Source of the DNA: an uncultured Myxococcales bacterium
Lineage (GTDB): Bacteria > Myxococcota_A > UBA9042
NCBI GenBank assembly: GCA_903955385.1
Contig: CAJBNH010000031.1
Coordinates: forward strand, 1 to 64,000
Direction: 5' to 3'
DNA: 64,000 nt
This document shows, piece by piece, positions 27,643 to 35,610 of this stretch. The notes below the pieces were generated by a model. That model did no database searches, had not been told where the DNA came from, and worked only from the letters and a program-made list of their open reading frames with translations. Position 1 is the stretch's first letter, and each line of letters opens with the position of its first letter. Made by a program: the position numbers and the translations under genes.

Positions 27643-27769
27643 GTCGGGACAAACGCGACACCGCGAGGTGAAGTGCAAGAGTTCTTGACCTGACGAGGTC
27701 GAGGCGTGAACCTTGGAACGAGGATGCGCGTCCAAAGGACTGCGGACACGCGACTGGCAAGGAGAACCG

Positions 27770-28093
27770 ATGCGAAACGTACGACGAAACGCTGGATGGC
27801 TGGCCGCACTCGTGGCCTTGCTTGTCGTTGCGTTCGCCTCCGTTCCCGCGGACGCCTTCGCTCAGGCCAAGGGCAGCAAGATCAAGGGCAAAGGCGACGG
27901 CCAGATCCGTGTGAATGATGCAGACCGCGGCAGCGGCGCGGTGGACCTTGGCGTGATCGACATCGACGGCCGCATCTACAAGCCTTCGGTGTTCTACGTG
28001 CTCGCTCGCGGCGACATCCGCTACAGCGGCATCGAGTTCCGCCAGAACTTCCTGGACCGCATCGTGAAGGGTGCACAGAAGCGGCCCTTCTGA
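27770..28093 (+). CDS. Small exported protein, last gene of the TPR operon, GltF-like position
   Basis: This 107 aa exported protein has a clear signal peptide (WLAALVALLVVAFASVPADAFA, cleaved near residue 32) and a short mature domain with the strands QIRVNDADRGSGAVDLGVIDIDGRI and a helical end (FRQNFLDRIVKGAQK). AAGGAGA lies before the ATG at 27770. It is separated from the TPR lipoprotein by 127 bp that hold a short GACCTgacgAGGTC hairpin. No family is recognised with confidence. Its place and size match small third components of Glt-like clusters, but this is positional inference. Confidence 0.5.
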   Translation: MRNVRRNAGWLAALVALLVVAFASVPADAFAQAKGSKIKGKGDGQIRVNDADRGSGAVDLGVIDIDGRIYKPSVFYVLARGDIRYSGIEFRQNFLDRIVKGAQKRPF

Positions 28094-28168
28094 GTCTCGG
28101 CCGTTCCAAGTCTCGACCTTCCGGCCCGATTCTCTCCTGAACAGCTTCGCCTGCCCGCGTTGCTCCGG

Positions 28169-28696
28169 TCACCCGGCGGTGCGCTCCTGCGCGTGCTTCT
28201 CTTGCAGCGCTCGGAACACCTGGGGCGGCACCAAGGGGCTGACGTCGCCGCCAAGGCTCGCCACCTCGCGCACCAGCTTGGACGAAATGAAGAAGTGGCC
28301 CTTCTCGGTCATCATGAAGATGGTCTCGAGTTGAGGTGCCAACAGGTTGTTCATCGTCGACATCTGGAACTCGTACTCGAAATCTGCGACGCCGCGCACG
28401 CCGCGCAGTACGACCGAAGCTCCGCTCAACCGCGCAGCTTCGACCATCAGGCCGTCGAAGACGAGAACGGTGACGCGCGGGTCGTGGCAAAAACACTCCT
28501 CGATCAAAGACTTGCGCTCAGCCAGCGTAAACATCGGCTGCTTCTCGACGTTGCGAGCAAGCGCCACGATCACGCGGTCGAACACGCGCAGACCGCGCTC
28601 GATGATGTTCATGTGACCGATCGTCAGCGGGTCGAAGGATCCCGGGTAGAACGCAACGGTCGGAGCGCGCCCGGCGGGCACGGGGGAGTCGGACAC
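28169..28696 (-). CDS. coaD: Pantetheine-phosphate adenylyltransferase
   Basis: This enzyme transfers AMP from ATP to 4'-phosphopantetheine, the fourth step of coenzyme A biosynthesis. The 175 aa product has the nucleotidyltransferase motif FYPGSFDPLTIGHMNI and the second signature FISSKLVREVA (ISSxxxR). GVRGVADFEYEFQM is the conserved substrate loop. The GTG start at 28696 has GGAGG seven bases upstream and gives the usual N-terminus; a longer frame to 28843 lies over the amidase gene and is rejected. It follows the amidase gene by 13 bp, so it is probably the last gene of the minus-strand operon. Confidence 0.93.
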   Translation of the reverse strand: MSDSPVPAGRAPTVAFYPGSFDPLTIGHMNIIERGLRVFDRVIVALARNVEKQPMFTLAERKSLIEECFCHDPRVTVLVFDGLMVEAARLSGASVVLRGVRGVADFEYEFQMSTMNNLLAPQLETIFMMTEKGHFFISSKLVREVASLGGDVSPLVPPQVFRALQEKHAQERTAG

Positions 28697-28709
28697 AGGA
28701 AACCTCCGT

Positions 28710-31181
28710 CTAATCGGCCGCGCCTTCCATGCGCCGCCATTCGCCAGGCTGGGTGGGGACGGACCACAGCTCGGCCAGAACCTCGGTCGGGTCGGCCACA
28801 TCATCCATCGGCCCCAGCTCGACCTCACCGCCGTGGTCGTCATCCTCGGGGAAATCGCCTCGCATCCTGCGATCTTCCTCTGCTTTCTGTTCCTTGGCGC
28901 GCAGTTTCAACAGCTGCTTCTTGTCCATCCCCTTGGCCAGCACGCGTAGCCGCGTGTTGGTGTGGAAGGTCAGCCACATCACGAAGTGGACAGGATGGAA
29001 GTGGTACAGCAGGCCGTCCCACGCCGCGCCCGTGTCGAGGCCGATGAACTTGGCGACGTCTGCCGTCAGCCACATGAAGGGCAGTTGCCGCTGAATCTGC
29101 TGAGCGAACAGCGTGTTGCGCCACATGCCTCGCTCGTCCTGCAACAGCTTCGTCAGCTCCTCGACGCGCTCGTTCCACCCTTGGGCGACCGCCATCGACT
29201 TGAACCAGTCGACCTGGTCGCTCCACTCGGACACATGTCGCGTGATGGAGCGGCGCAGGCGATTGCGGACCACGCCCTCGTCGCTGTCGTCGGCGGCGGA
29301 GTAGAAGGCCTGCACGTCGTCGGGCGCAACCTTGCGAGACGACAGGATGAAGTCGTCCTGCTTGCGCTTGGAACCGGTGCCGGCGGCTTCCGGCAGGATC
29401 ATGCGGGTCAGGTCCTCGGTATCGACCATCAGGTTGTCGTCGGTGTCGGCCTCGAGCTCGAACCAGAACTCACTGTGAATGCCCAGCAAGTCGACGATCT
29501 GGCGCCAGCGACCGTCGGCGATGATCTCGACGTGCAGGACGCCGTCCTCACCCTGCTCGTCGCCGAAGTTGCCCACGCGGCCGATGACCTTGCCCGCCGG
29601 TACGCGCGTCTGGTCGGTGCCGTCGATGGCAAACAGGGCTACGTCGCCCCGCTTCAGTGCGGCCAAGTGCTCGCCGTGGTCGAGGAACGGCTTGTACTCC
29701 GGGTCCGCCCCCTCACCGTCGGCGACAGGGTCCTCTTCCTCCGGCTCGTCACCTTCCGCGAGCGGCTTGGCCGGCTTCGGCGCGACCTTTGACCCGGTTG
29801 GCTTGGGGGCGGTCGGGGCGGCTTCTGCATCAGCGCCTTCCTCGCCCTCGGCCGGCTTGCCAGTGTTGCCGCGTCGGGCGTTCGACACCCACTCGGGTGC
29901 CATCGTCATCAACGCCGCGTCATCCTGCACCTTGGCCTTGTAAGCGGCGTCGGACTTGTCCTGTTCAGCGTCGAAGGCGAGCAGGTGCATGTACAGAGAA
30001 TAGAAGACGAACACGCGCTTGGGGTCCGCCGGGTCGAAGGGGACCTCATGGCGCACCAGCACGAAGTTGTTCGAGCCCAGCCGAGCACTGGGACCGTTGC
30101 GTGCGGCGACGACGGTGCCGTCGATCATCGCCCGGACCTCGGTGCCACGCGGCGCGTGCAAATGGACGCCGCCGTGCCACTGACCGCCCAGCCCCATGGG
30201 ATAGAAGCCACCGAGTTCATTGGCTTCCGTGTTCTTGTAGTAGTGCGCCGCAAGCTGCAGCACCTTCTGCTCGGTCAACAGGCTCGCGATGCTGACGCCT
30301 GCCACGAGCTCGAGCGGGAAGTCGTTGTGCTCTTTCGCAAGGCCCTGCAGCAGGCGCGCCCAGTCGAAGCCCGGCCCCGGGTCGAACTTCTGCGCCGTCA
30401 TGTGGAAGTGCCCGTAGATACCCATCTTTTCGGTGTCGATGGCTTCCGGGACTTGCCAAATGATCTCGCCCCGCTCATCGACGGGCGCGGCCAGCTTGAT
30501 CTTGGGGAAATGGACGTTGAGCTCACGCAAGAGCTTGATCAGCGCGTCGTATTGCGCGTCGGTGTAGCCCCAGCTCTTCCAGGGCACGCCGTTGATCTCG
30601 ATGACCTCGCTCATCCGCCGCACGCCGCCCGATGCCATCTGGCCCGCGAGACCCGCCTTGGCCGGGTCGACTTCGCCCGTCGAGCGCGCGTAGTTCATCT
30701 GCAGGCAGTTGACGTCGATGCCGATGGCGAAGTTGTTCAGGTTGGGGCGCAGATCTGAAGCCGCGTGGATGGCCATCGCGACGGGATCGGCCGACTGGTA
30801 GATCGTGCCGTCCCAATCGACCATGAAGTGCGTCGAAAAGCCGCGCATCTTCAGGATCCGAAAGCAGTCCTTGGAGTTCGCCGTGATGTCGGCGTGCAGC
30901 ACCACGCAGTCGACCACGCCCTGCGCCGTCGGCAAGTCCGTGATGTGCAGGCCTTTGTCGGTCCGTCTGGGCCACAGGTACTTGCGGTTGGCGTCGGGGT
31001 GGATCAACCGAGAGAAGTCCATCGCGGGGTCGTCCAGATACGTCACGATGCGGGCGTCGGCGACGGTGCGCTTTTCTCCAGCCACGACGATGTAGTCGCG
31101 CGCGTTGGCCGGCCCCTGCTCCTGCAGCGTGTTGCGCGGAGTGGCGAGGTTCAGCTGGGCGACTTGCACGGACGACGACAT
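28710..31181 (-). CDS. N-acetylmuramoyl-L-alanine amidase fused to degenerate LytM (M23) domain
   Basis: This is an 823 aa protein. An Amidase_2/AmpD-like domain (about residues 88-280) has a complete zinc site by eye: His96 (VLHADI), His258 (GHFH) and Asp267 (KFDPGP). A LytM fold follows (WHGGVHLHAPRGTEV, VVAARNG, LYMHL), then a 110-residue acidic Ala/Pro linker and GKVIGRVGNFG with VLHVEI. In the LytM part the zinc Asp is His340 and the HxH is Val-Leu-His550, so it looks catalytically dead, like EnvC or NlpD. No signal peptide or lipobox is visible. The C-terminal 230 residues are unassigned. It is five bases downstream of the VWA gene. Confidence 0.7.
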   Translation of the reverse strand: MSSSVQVAQLNLATPRNTLQEQGPANARDYIVVAGEKRTVADARIVTYLDDPAMDFSRLIHPDANRKYLWPRRTDKGLHITDLPTAQGVVDCVVLHADITANSKDCFRILKMRGFSTHFMVDWDGTIYQSADPVAMAIHAASDLRPNLNNFAIGIDVNCLQMNYARSTGEVDPAKAGLAGQMASGGVRRMSEVIEINGVPWKSWGYTDAQYDALIKLLRELNVHFPKIKLAAPVDERGEIIWQVPEAIDTEKMGIYGHFHMTAQKFDPGPGFDWARLLQGLAKEHNDFPLELVAGVSIASLLTEQKVLQLAAHYYKNTEANELGGFYPMGLGGQWHGGVHLHAPRGTEVRAMIDGTVVAARNGPSARLGSNNFVLVRHEVPFDPADPKRVFVFYSLYMHLLAFDAEQDKSDAAYKAKVQDDAALMTMAPEWVSNARRGNTGKPAEGEEGADAEAAPTAPKPTGSKVAPKPAKPLAEGDEPEEEDPVADGEGADPEYKPFLDHGEHLAALKRGDVALFAIDGTDQTRVPAGKVIGRVGNFGDEQGEDGVLHVEIIADGRWRQIVDLLGIHSEFWFELEADTDDNLMVDTEDLTRMILPEAAGTGSKRKQDDFILSSRKVAPDDVQAFYSAADDSDEGVVRNRLRRSITRHVSEWSDQVDWFKSMAVAQGWNERVEELTKLLQDERGMWRNTLFAQQIQRQLPFMWLTADVAKFIGLDTGAAWDGLLYHFHPVHFVMWLTFHTNTRLRVLAKGMDKKQLLKLRAKEQKAEEDRRMRGDFPEDDDHGGEVELGPMDDVADPTEVLAELWSVPTQPGEWRRMEGAAD

Positions 31182-31185
31182 CGGT

Positions 31186-32940
31186 TCAGCCCTTGGCCTT
31201 GCGGAAGATGCGACGGACGATCAGGAACAGAATCAGCAGGAACACCAGCGACACAAGCACCAGGATCGCCACACCGACGACCACGTAGAGCGTGTACCCG
31301 AGCACGCCCTGCGCCGTGGCGGCCGCGCCGCGCAGCGACTTCTCGACGCGCGCGGTCCAGCCGAGCTTGGGCTCGATCACGGCCGTCACGCCGACGGAGC
31401 CCAGCTTGGTCACGTCGCCTCGCACCATCGAGGGGTCCAACTCAACCGCCAGCCTCAGGTTCAGGGTCCCTTCGACCTCGTCCGGCGTCTGATGCACGAA
31501 CTCGATGGTCCACTGGCCCAACACTTCAGACATCGTGGCATTCAGCTCGGTCGCAAGGTTCTCTTCCTTCTCGACCTCGCGGTAGGTGCCACCGGTGCGC
31601 TCTGCCAGCAGTCGCAGCCGCTCCAGCTCGTAGGGCTCGCCCAACATCCCCAACCCGACGGCGAAGATGCGGATGCCGGCTGCGCGCGCCGTGCCAATCC
31701 AGAAAGCGGCGCGGCTGCGAAAGTCGACCTGCTGGGCGATCAGGCGCTGGTTGAGGAATTGGCGAATGCAGTCCTGCTGCTTGACGGCATCATCGGCCAG
31801 CGCGCGGCAGCTTTCCGGCGGGTTCTCCTGGCACAGTTCGAGGTCGCGGAAATAGCCATCCTTGCCGTCGCCGACGAGGATCAGCACCTTCTGCTCGCCC
31901 TGTCTGGAGTCCCGCAGCAGCAGCTTGAGCGCCTCGTCCATCGCCGAGGTTTCGTAGTCCAGCGCCTCACCCTTCAGCTGACGCGCCGCGCGGGCGTCAG
32001 TCTGCACTTTCGCGTTCTCTGGCGTGAATTCCCCGTACTTCTGCAGCGCTTCCCGGGGGGGCTTGCAGTACCTTCGGTAGTCGTAGAACGGCGCACCCAA
32101 GTTGAACGGCCGAGGAAAGTAGCCCTCGAATGCCGTCTGCTGACCTTTCAACAGGGTGATGATGGGCTTGGGGTCGGTGGCCAGACCGCACAAGTCGGTC
32201 CCCGCGGCTGGCGACGGCGCTTCCTCTGTCGCCGGACCAGCGCCTGTGATCGGTCCACCGGTAAGCGCCTCGAACCGGGCGTCGGCACAGACTTTTCGCG
32301 TCTCCTCGACATCCGCGAGCTCGCCCGTGCGTCCCTTGAGGCCCACGAAGCGATACAGGCGGTCATTGGCCCAGATCAGGTTGATGCGGTCGGTCTTGGC
32401 CAGCGGCTTGAAGGCGGACGCGAGCGCTTCCTTCAACCGACGACCCAGGCTTCCGTTGCGCAGCGCGGGTGCCTGATAGCCTGAGGCGACGATCACCAAG
32501 GCTGTCGGCACCCCGGCCTTGTCCATCGGGATCAGGTTGCCATCCTTGCGACCGTCCAGCGGCTGGCCCGCCTGGAAGGCGATGTAGGGCGGCCGGCTCT
32601 TCTGCTTGGCGTCGACCACGGACAGCTTCTTCACTGCCTTCAGCGCCACCGGTCGGCCGTTGCGGTCCAACACGGTGCCGAAGACGCGAACCTTGGGGAA
32701 TTCCGACACATCGATGCGCTGAATGCGGGCTTGCGGCAAGTCGAGGGGCGGCACGGTCGGCTCAAGCGCGATCGGTTCGATCGGACCGTGGTTGTGTCCA
32801 TCGTCCTGACCGACCGCGCTGCGGGCCCCGCCGACCGTGCCCGCGGCAAATGCGAGCAGCACGAGACCGCGCGCGACGACGACGGCAGACCGCCGCCGGT
32901 CGCGGAGCGCACCGCCCGAGACTGAAGAACGCAAGGTCAT
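31186..32940 (-). CDS. Membrane-anchored VWA-like protein with degenerate MIDAS
   Basis: This 584 aa type I membrane protein has an n-region rich in Arg, a signal segment to about residue 44, a von Willebrand factor A-like domain (about residues 143-480), and a C-terminal transmembrane segment (about 550-575) ending in a basic tail (RRIFRKAKG). In canonical MIDAS the first strand ends DxSxS, but here it reads VIVASGYQ, so the metal site lacks the Asp. The later strand VLILVGDGKDG keeps the second Asp. It is translationally coupled (ATGA) with the small Tat-like gene before it. The function may be protein contact rather than metal-dependent adhesion. Confidence 0.65.
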   Translation of the reverse strand: MTLRSSVSGGALRDRRRSAVVVARGLVLLAFAAGTVGGARSAVGQDDGHNHGPIEPIALEPTVPPLDLPQARIQRIDVSEFPKVRVFGTVLDRNGRPVALKAVKKLSVVDAKQKSRPPYIAFQAGQPLDGRKDGNLIPMDKAGVPTALVIVASGYQAPALRNGSLGRRLKEALASAFKPLAKTDRINLIWANDRLYRFVGLKGRTGELADVEETRKVCADARFEALTGGPITGAGPATEEAPSPAAGTDLCGLATDPKPIITLLKGQQTAFEGYFPRPFNLGAPFYDYRRYCKPPREALQKYGEFTPENAKVQTDARAARQLKGEALDYETSAMDEALKLLLRDSRQGEQKVLILVGDGKDGYFRDLELCQENPPESCRALADDAVKQQDCIRQFLNQRLIAQQVDFRSRAAFWIGTARAAGIRIFAVGLGMLGEPYELERLRLLAERTGGTYREVEKEENLATELNATMSEVLGQWTIEFVHQTPDEVEGTLNLRLAVELDPSMVRGDVTKLGSVGVTAVIEPKLGWTARVEKSLRGAAATAQGVLGYTLYVVVGVAILVLVSLVFLLILFLIVRRIFRKAKG

Positions 32941-33326
32941 GCGCTGAACCGATGCGGCAGCAGGCGATAGCCACCGACCACGCGGCGCTCCAAAACGGCG
33001 CCGTTGCGGGACACGAGCTCGAGTTCGACGGCATATGCGCCGGGTACGAGGTCGTCGAAGGGGTAGGGGGTCTCGAATTCGAGGCGACGGTTGGGCTGTG
33101 CTGTGTACACGCCGTGCTGGAACCTTCCGTGTTCACAGGAGATAGCGACACGGACGCTGGCACCGGGCGGGACCGCGTCGCTCAAGTCCACCCGCAGCGG
33201 CGCTCCCGGAAACAGGGCCTCGCCTGCCACCGTCCAAGCAGGGTCGACGTGAAACAGCGCCCTGTGGCCGACGGCGGCCGCGACGGTGGCGGTGGAGCAC
33301 GTCATCAGGAAGGCGCGTCGATCCAT
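32937..33326 (-). CDS. Small exported protein with Tat-like signal
   Basis: This 129 aa protein begins MDRRAFLMTCSTATVAAAVGH, which fits a twin-arginine signal (RRxFL) better than a Sec signal. The mature domain is beta-rich (LRVDLSDAVPPGASVRVAISC, RRLEFETPYPFDDLVPGAYAVELELVSRNGA), reminiscent of an Ig-like or carbohydrate-binding sandwich. The stop overlaps the start of the VWA gene by four bases. A much longer open frame extends upstream to 34181 but runs over thiL in the wrong frame and is rejected. No function is known. Confidence 0.55.
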   Translation of the reverse strand: MDRRAFLMTCSTATVAAAVGHRALFHVDPAWTVAGEALFPGAPLRVDLSDAVPPGASVRVAISCEHGRFQHGVYTAQPNRRLEFETPYPFDDLVPGAYAVELELVSRNGAVLERRVVGGYRLLPHRFSA

Positions 33327-33390
33327 GGTCAGGCAATCTAGCAAGGGGATCCGGCCGGGACAAGCACGCATCGTCGCAGAACCGTCCAAC

Positions 33391-34416
33391 TCAGCGCAGT
33401 CGGCCCACTCGGCCGCGGCCGTGCAGCCATCCCCCACCGGGCACCTCGCGGCCGCCGACGCAAAGGCGCACGCCCCCGGGCTGTCCCGCAACAGCGCGAC
33501 CGATCGGCCGCACGGCGGCGAGCTCGTGACCGACGGCGGAAAACAGCAACGACAGGTCCACGCCGGGCGGTGCTGAGACGAGCAGAGCGTAGTCGTCACC
33601 TCCGCTTGCACACGCCACCCGCCAGTCCAGCCCCTGCAGCTCCAGACCGTTCTCAACCTCTGGCGCCAACCAATGCGGCGCGGGCAAATCCAGCTCGAGG
33701 CAAAGCCCGCTGGCCAACGCCAGCCGTGCCGCATCCAGCCCCAGCCCGTCCGACAGGTCGATGGCGGCCAGGTCCTCGCCAAGTGCCTGCAACAGTAGTC
33801 CTTCCGACACGAGGGGTTGCGGAAACAGGTGAGCACGCACGCACGCGTGCACCCACGGCTGTTCGCCAAAGCCCGCGCCCTGTCGACGCAGCAGCTCGAG
33901 ACCCAGTCCCGCGAGACCGACCTGCCCCACCAGCCACACGATGTCTCCCGGCCGTGCCGCGTCGCGCCGCAACGGTCGACCCGTGACTTCTCCCAGCGCT
34001 GTGACGCACCAACGCTGTGGGCCTGAAGCCAGACCGAAGTCTCCTCCGACAACGGCGGTGCCGAAGCGGTCAGCCAGATCGGCAAGACCACGTGCAGACT
34101 CGAGCACTTGCGCGACCTTGGCGCTGGGTGGCAGCTCGACCGCCAGCAGCAGACCCGTGGGACGGGCACCCATGGCGGCAAGGTCGGACAAGTTGACGGC
34201 CGCGGCTCGGTGACCGATGGCGACAGCTGGGGTCAACGCGGAAAGCCAATCGACCCCTTCGACGATGGCGTCCACTGTCGCGACGACGTGGCCTTCGCAC
34301 CGCAACACGGCAGCGTCATCGCCGTTGGGCACGACCAGGTGCGGCAGGGGTCGGTCAAACACCTCCCGCAGCGCCCGAATCAGCCCGACTTCGCCCAGCT
34401 TGCCGACGGTGGACAT
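33391..34416 (-). CDS. thiL: Thiamine-monophosphate kinase
   Basis: This PurM-like ATPase phosphorylates thiamine monophosphate to the active diphosphate cofactor. The 341 aa product carries the metal-binding NGDDAAVL and a TVDAIVEGVDW segment, NLSDLAAMGA, VGGDFGLASGP, GDIVWLVGQVG (compare GDxxxVTGxxG), and AIDLSDGLGLDA. The start at 34416 has GAGGAA upstream and is normal for ThiL. It is 10 bases after the DnaJ-family stop, so the two genes probably share a transcript with the Tat/VWA/amidase operon further down (64 bp gap). Confidence 0.92.
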   Translation of the reverse strand: MSTVGKLGEVGLIRALREVFDRPLPHLVVPNGDDAAVLRCEGHVVATVDAIVEGVDWLSALTPAVAIGHRAAAVNLSDLAAMGARPTGLLLAVELPPSAKVAQVLESARGLADLADRFGTAVVGGDFGLASGPQRWCVTALGEVTGRPLRRDAARPGDIVWLVGQVGLAGLGLELLRRQGAGFGEQPWVHACVRAHLFPQPLVSEGLLLQALGEDLAAIDLSDGLGLDAARLALASGLCLELDLPAPHWLAPEVENGLELQGLDWRVACASGGDDYALLVSAPPGVDLSLLFSAVGHELAAVRPIGRAVAGQPGGVRLCVGGREVPGGGWLHGRGRVGRLR

Positions 34417-34426
34417 GGCCAGTTCC

Positions 34427-35590
34427 TCACGAGGGTGTTGGCGAGCCCTGCGCACGGTCCGGGTCGGGCGTGCCCGGCCGGGTCGCCTCTACAGCGCGTG
34501 CGAAGGCGGTCGCTTGAGCGAAACCCGTGGGTCCCATGCGGGCTTCCTGTTCACGCAGGGCCTCGACGACAGCGGCGGGCGCGTGCTCTGGAACGTCGAG
34601 CGTCACCCGGATGCGCAGGTCGCCGCGCCGCACGGGCTTCCCCGGCTCCGGCCGCGCACCGGCGACCGGGGCGCCGCGTCCAGCAATCCGAAACTCGCGC
34701 CCGACTGGCGTTCCGGGGAGAATCCTCAAGGTCTCGGGGCCTTCCATGGTCGGCACCGCAACGCGCGCGCCACCCGTCGCTTGAGCAAACGTCAGCGGCA
34801 GCGTGCAAGTCAGGTCGTCGCCCTCCAGCCGCAGCAGGGGATGGCGCCTCACCGTGGTAACGACCACGAGGTCGCCCGCCGGCCCTCCCAGCGTCGCCCT
34901 CTCGCCGGCACCGCGCACGCGCAGGTGCGTGCCATCGCGGGTGCGAGGCGGAACCGCGACCAGAACCTGCTGCCGATACGGGACCTTGCCTTCCCCACGA
35001 CAGCTCTGACAGGGCGCGAGCAGCACAGCCCCGCGTCCCTGGCAGAAGCCGCAGGTCATCTCTTGCCGTCGCAAGCCGACCCGCAATCGCCCCAGTCCTT
35101 GGCAAACGTGGCACACGGGATTGCGCTCCGGCTCACAGGTCCCTTCCCCCGCGCACGCCGAACAGGCCGTGTCGTACGCCGCCTCGACCCGAATCTCGCC
35201 CCCCATCAGCGCGCGTGTGAAGTCGAGGTCATGCTGCACCCGCAGATCGCGTCCCTGCTCCAGACCTAGCAGTTCTGGCGACTTGCGGCGAAACCGGGTG
35301 ACCACCAGATCCAGCACGTCCAACGCGCGGGCCGCCCGAGGGTCGTCCACCATGCGGAGCGGATCTTTCAACAGCATCGCGCGGTCATAGCGGGCGCGCT
35401 TCTGCTCGTCGGACAGCTCTGCGTAGGCTTGGGAGATCTGCTTGAAACAGTCTGTCGCCCGCTCCGAACCCTGCTGGCGATCGGGGTGAAAGACCCTGGA
35501 AAGCTTGCGATAGCTCGCCTTGATCTCGTCGGCCCCAGCCCGTACCGAGACACCGAGCAGCCGATAGTGGTCGGGCAGGTAGGCTTGCAT
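34427..35590 (-). CDS. dnaJ: DnaJ-family Hsp40 co-chaperone
   Basis: This is a 387 aa type I-like J protein. The J domain (residues 1-72) has an intact HPD (35-37), although the opening YRLLGVSVRAGADEIKASYRKL differs from YYEvLGV. Four zinc motifs are present: CSACAGEG, CHVCQGLG, CGFCQGRG and CQSCRGEG. The Gly/Phe linker is missing, replaced by a helical, charged stretch (residues 72-120). The C-terminal substrate domains follow (VAVPPRTRDGTHLRVRGAGE, LPLTFAQATGG, LRILPGTPVG). No dnaK or grpE is near, so it is probably a paralogue that serves a local client. Whether it is the housekeeping DnaJ is uncertain. Confidence 0.85.
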   Translation of the reverse strand: MQAYLPDHYRLLGVSVRAGADEIKASYRKLSRVFHPDRQQGSERATDCFKQISQAYAELSDEQKRARYDRAMLLKDPLRMVDDPRAARALDVLDLVVTRFRRKSPELLGLEQGRDLRVQHDLDFTRALMGGEIRVEAAYDTACSACAGEGTCEPERNPVCHVCQGLGRLRVGLRRQEMTCGFCQGRGAVLLAPCQSCRGEGKVPYRQQVLVAVPPRTRDGTHLRVRGAGERATLGGPAGDLVVVTTVRRHPLLRLEGDDLTCTLPLTFAQATGGARVAVPTMEGPETLRILPGTPVGREFRIAGRGAPVAGARPEPGKPVRRGDLRIRVTLDVPEHAPAAVVEALREQEARMGPTGFAQATAFARAVEATRPGTPDPDRAQGSPTPS

Positions 35591-35610
35591 CCTTCAGCCC
35601 TGCTGCGCCA

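Noticed and set aside
32937-34181. A 414-residue version of the small Tat-like protein
   Set aside because: The upstream part lies over thiL in another frame. The internal ATG at 33326 starts a clean RRxFL signal.
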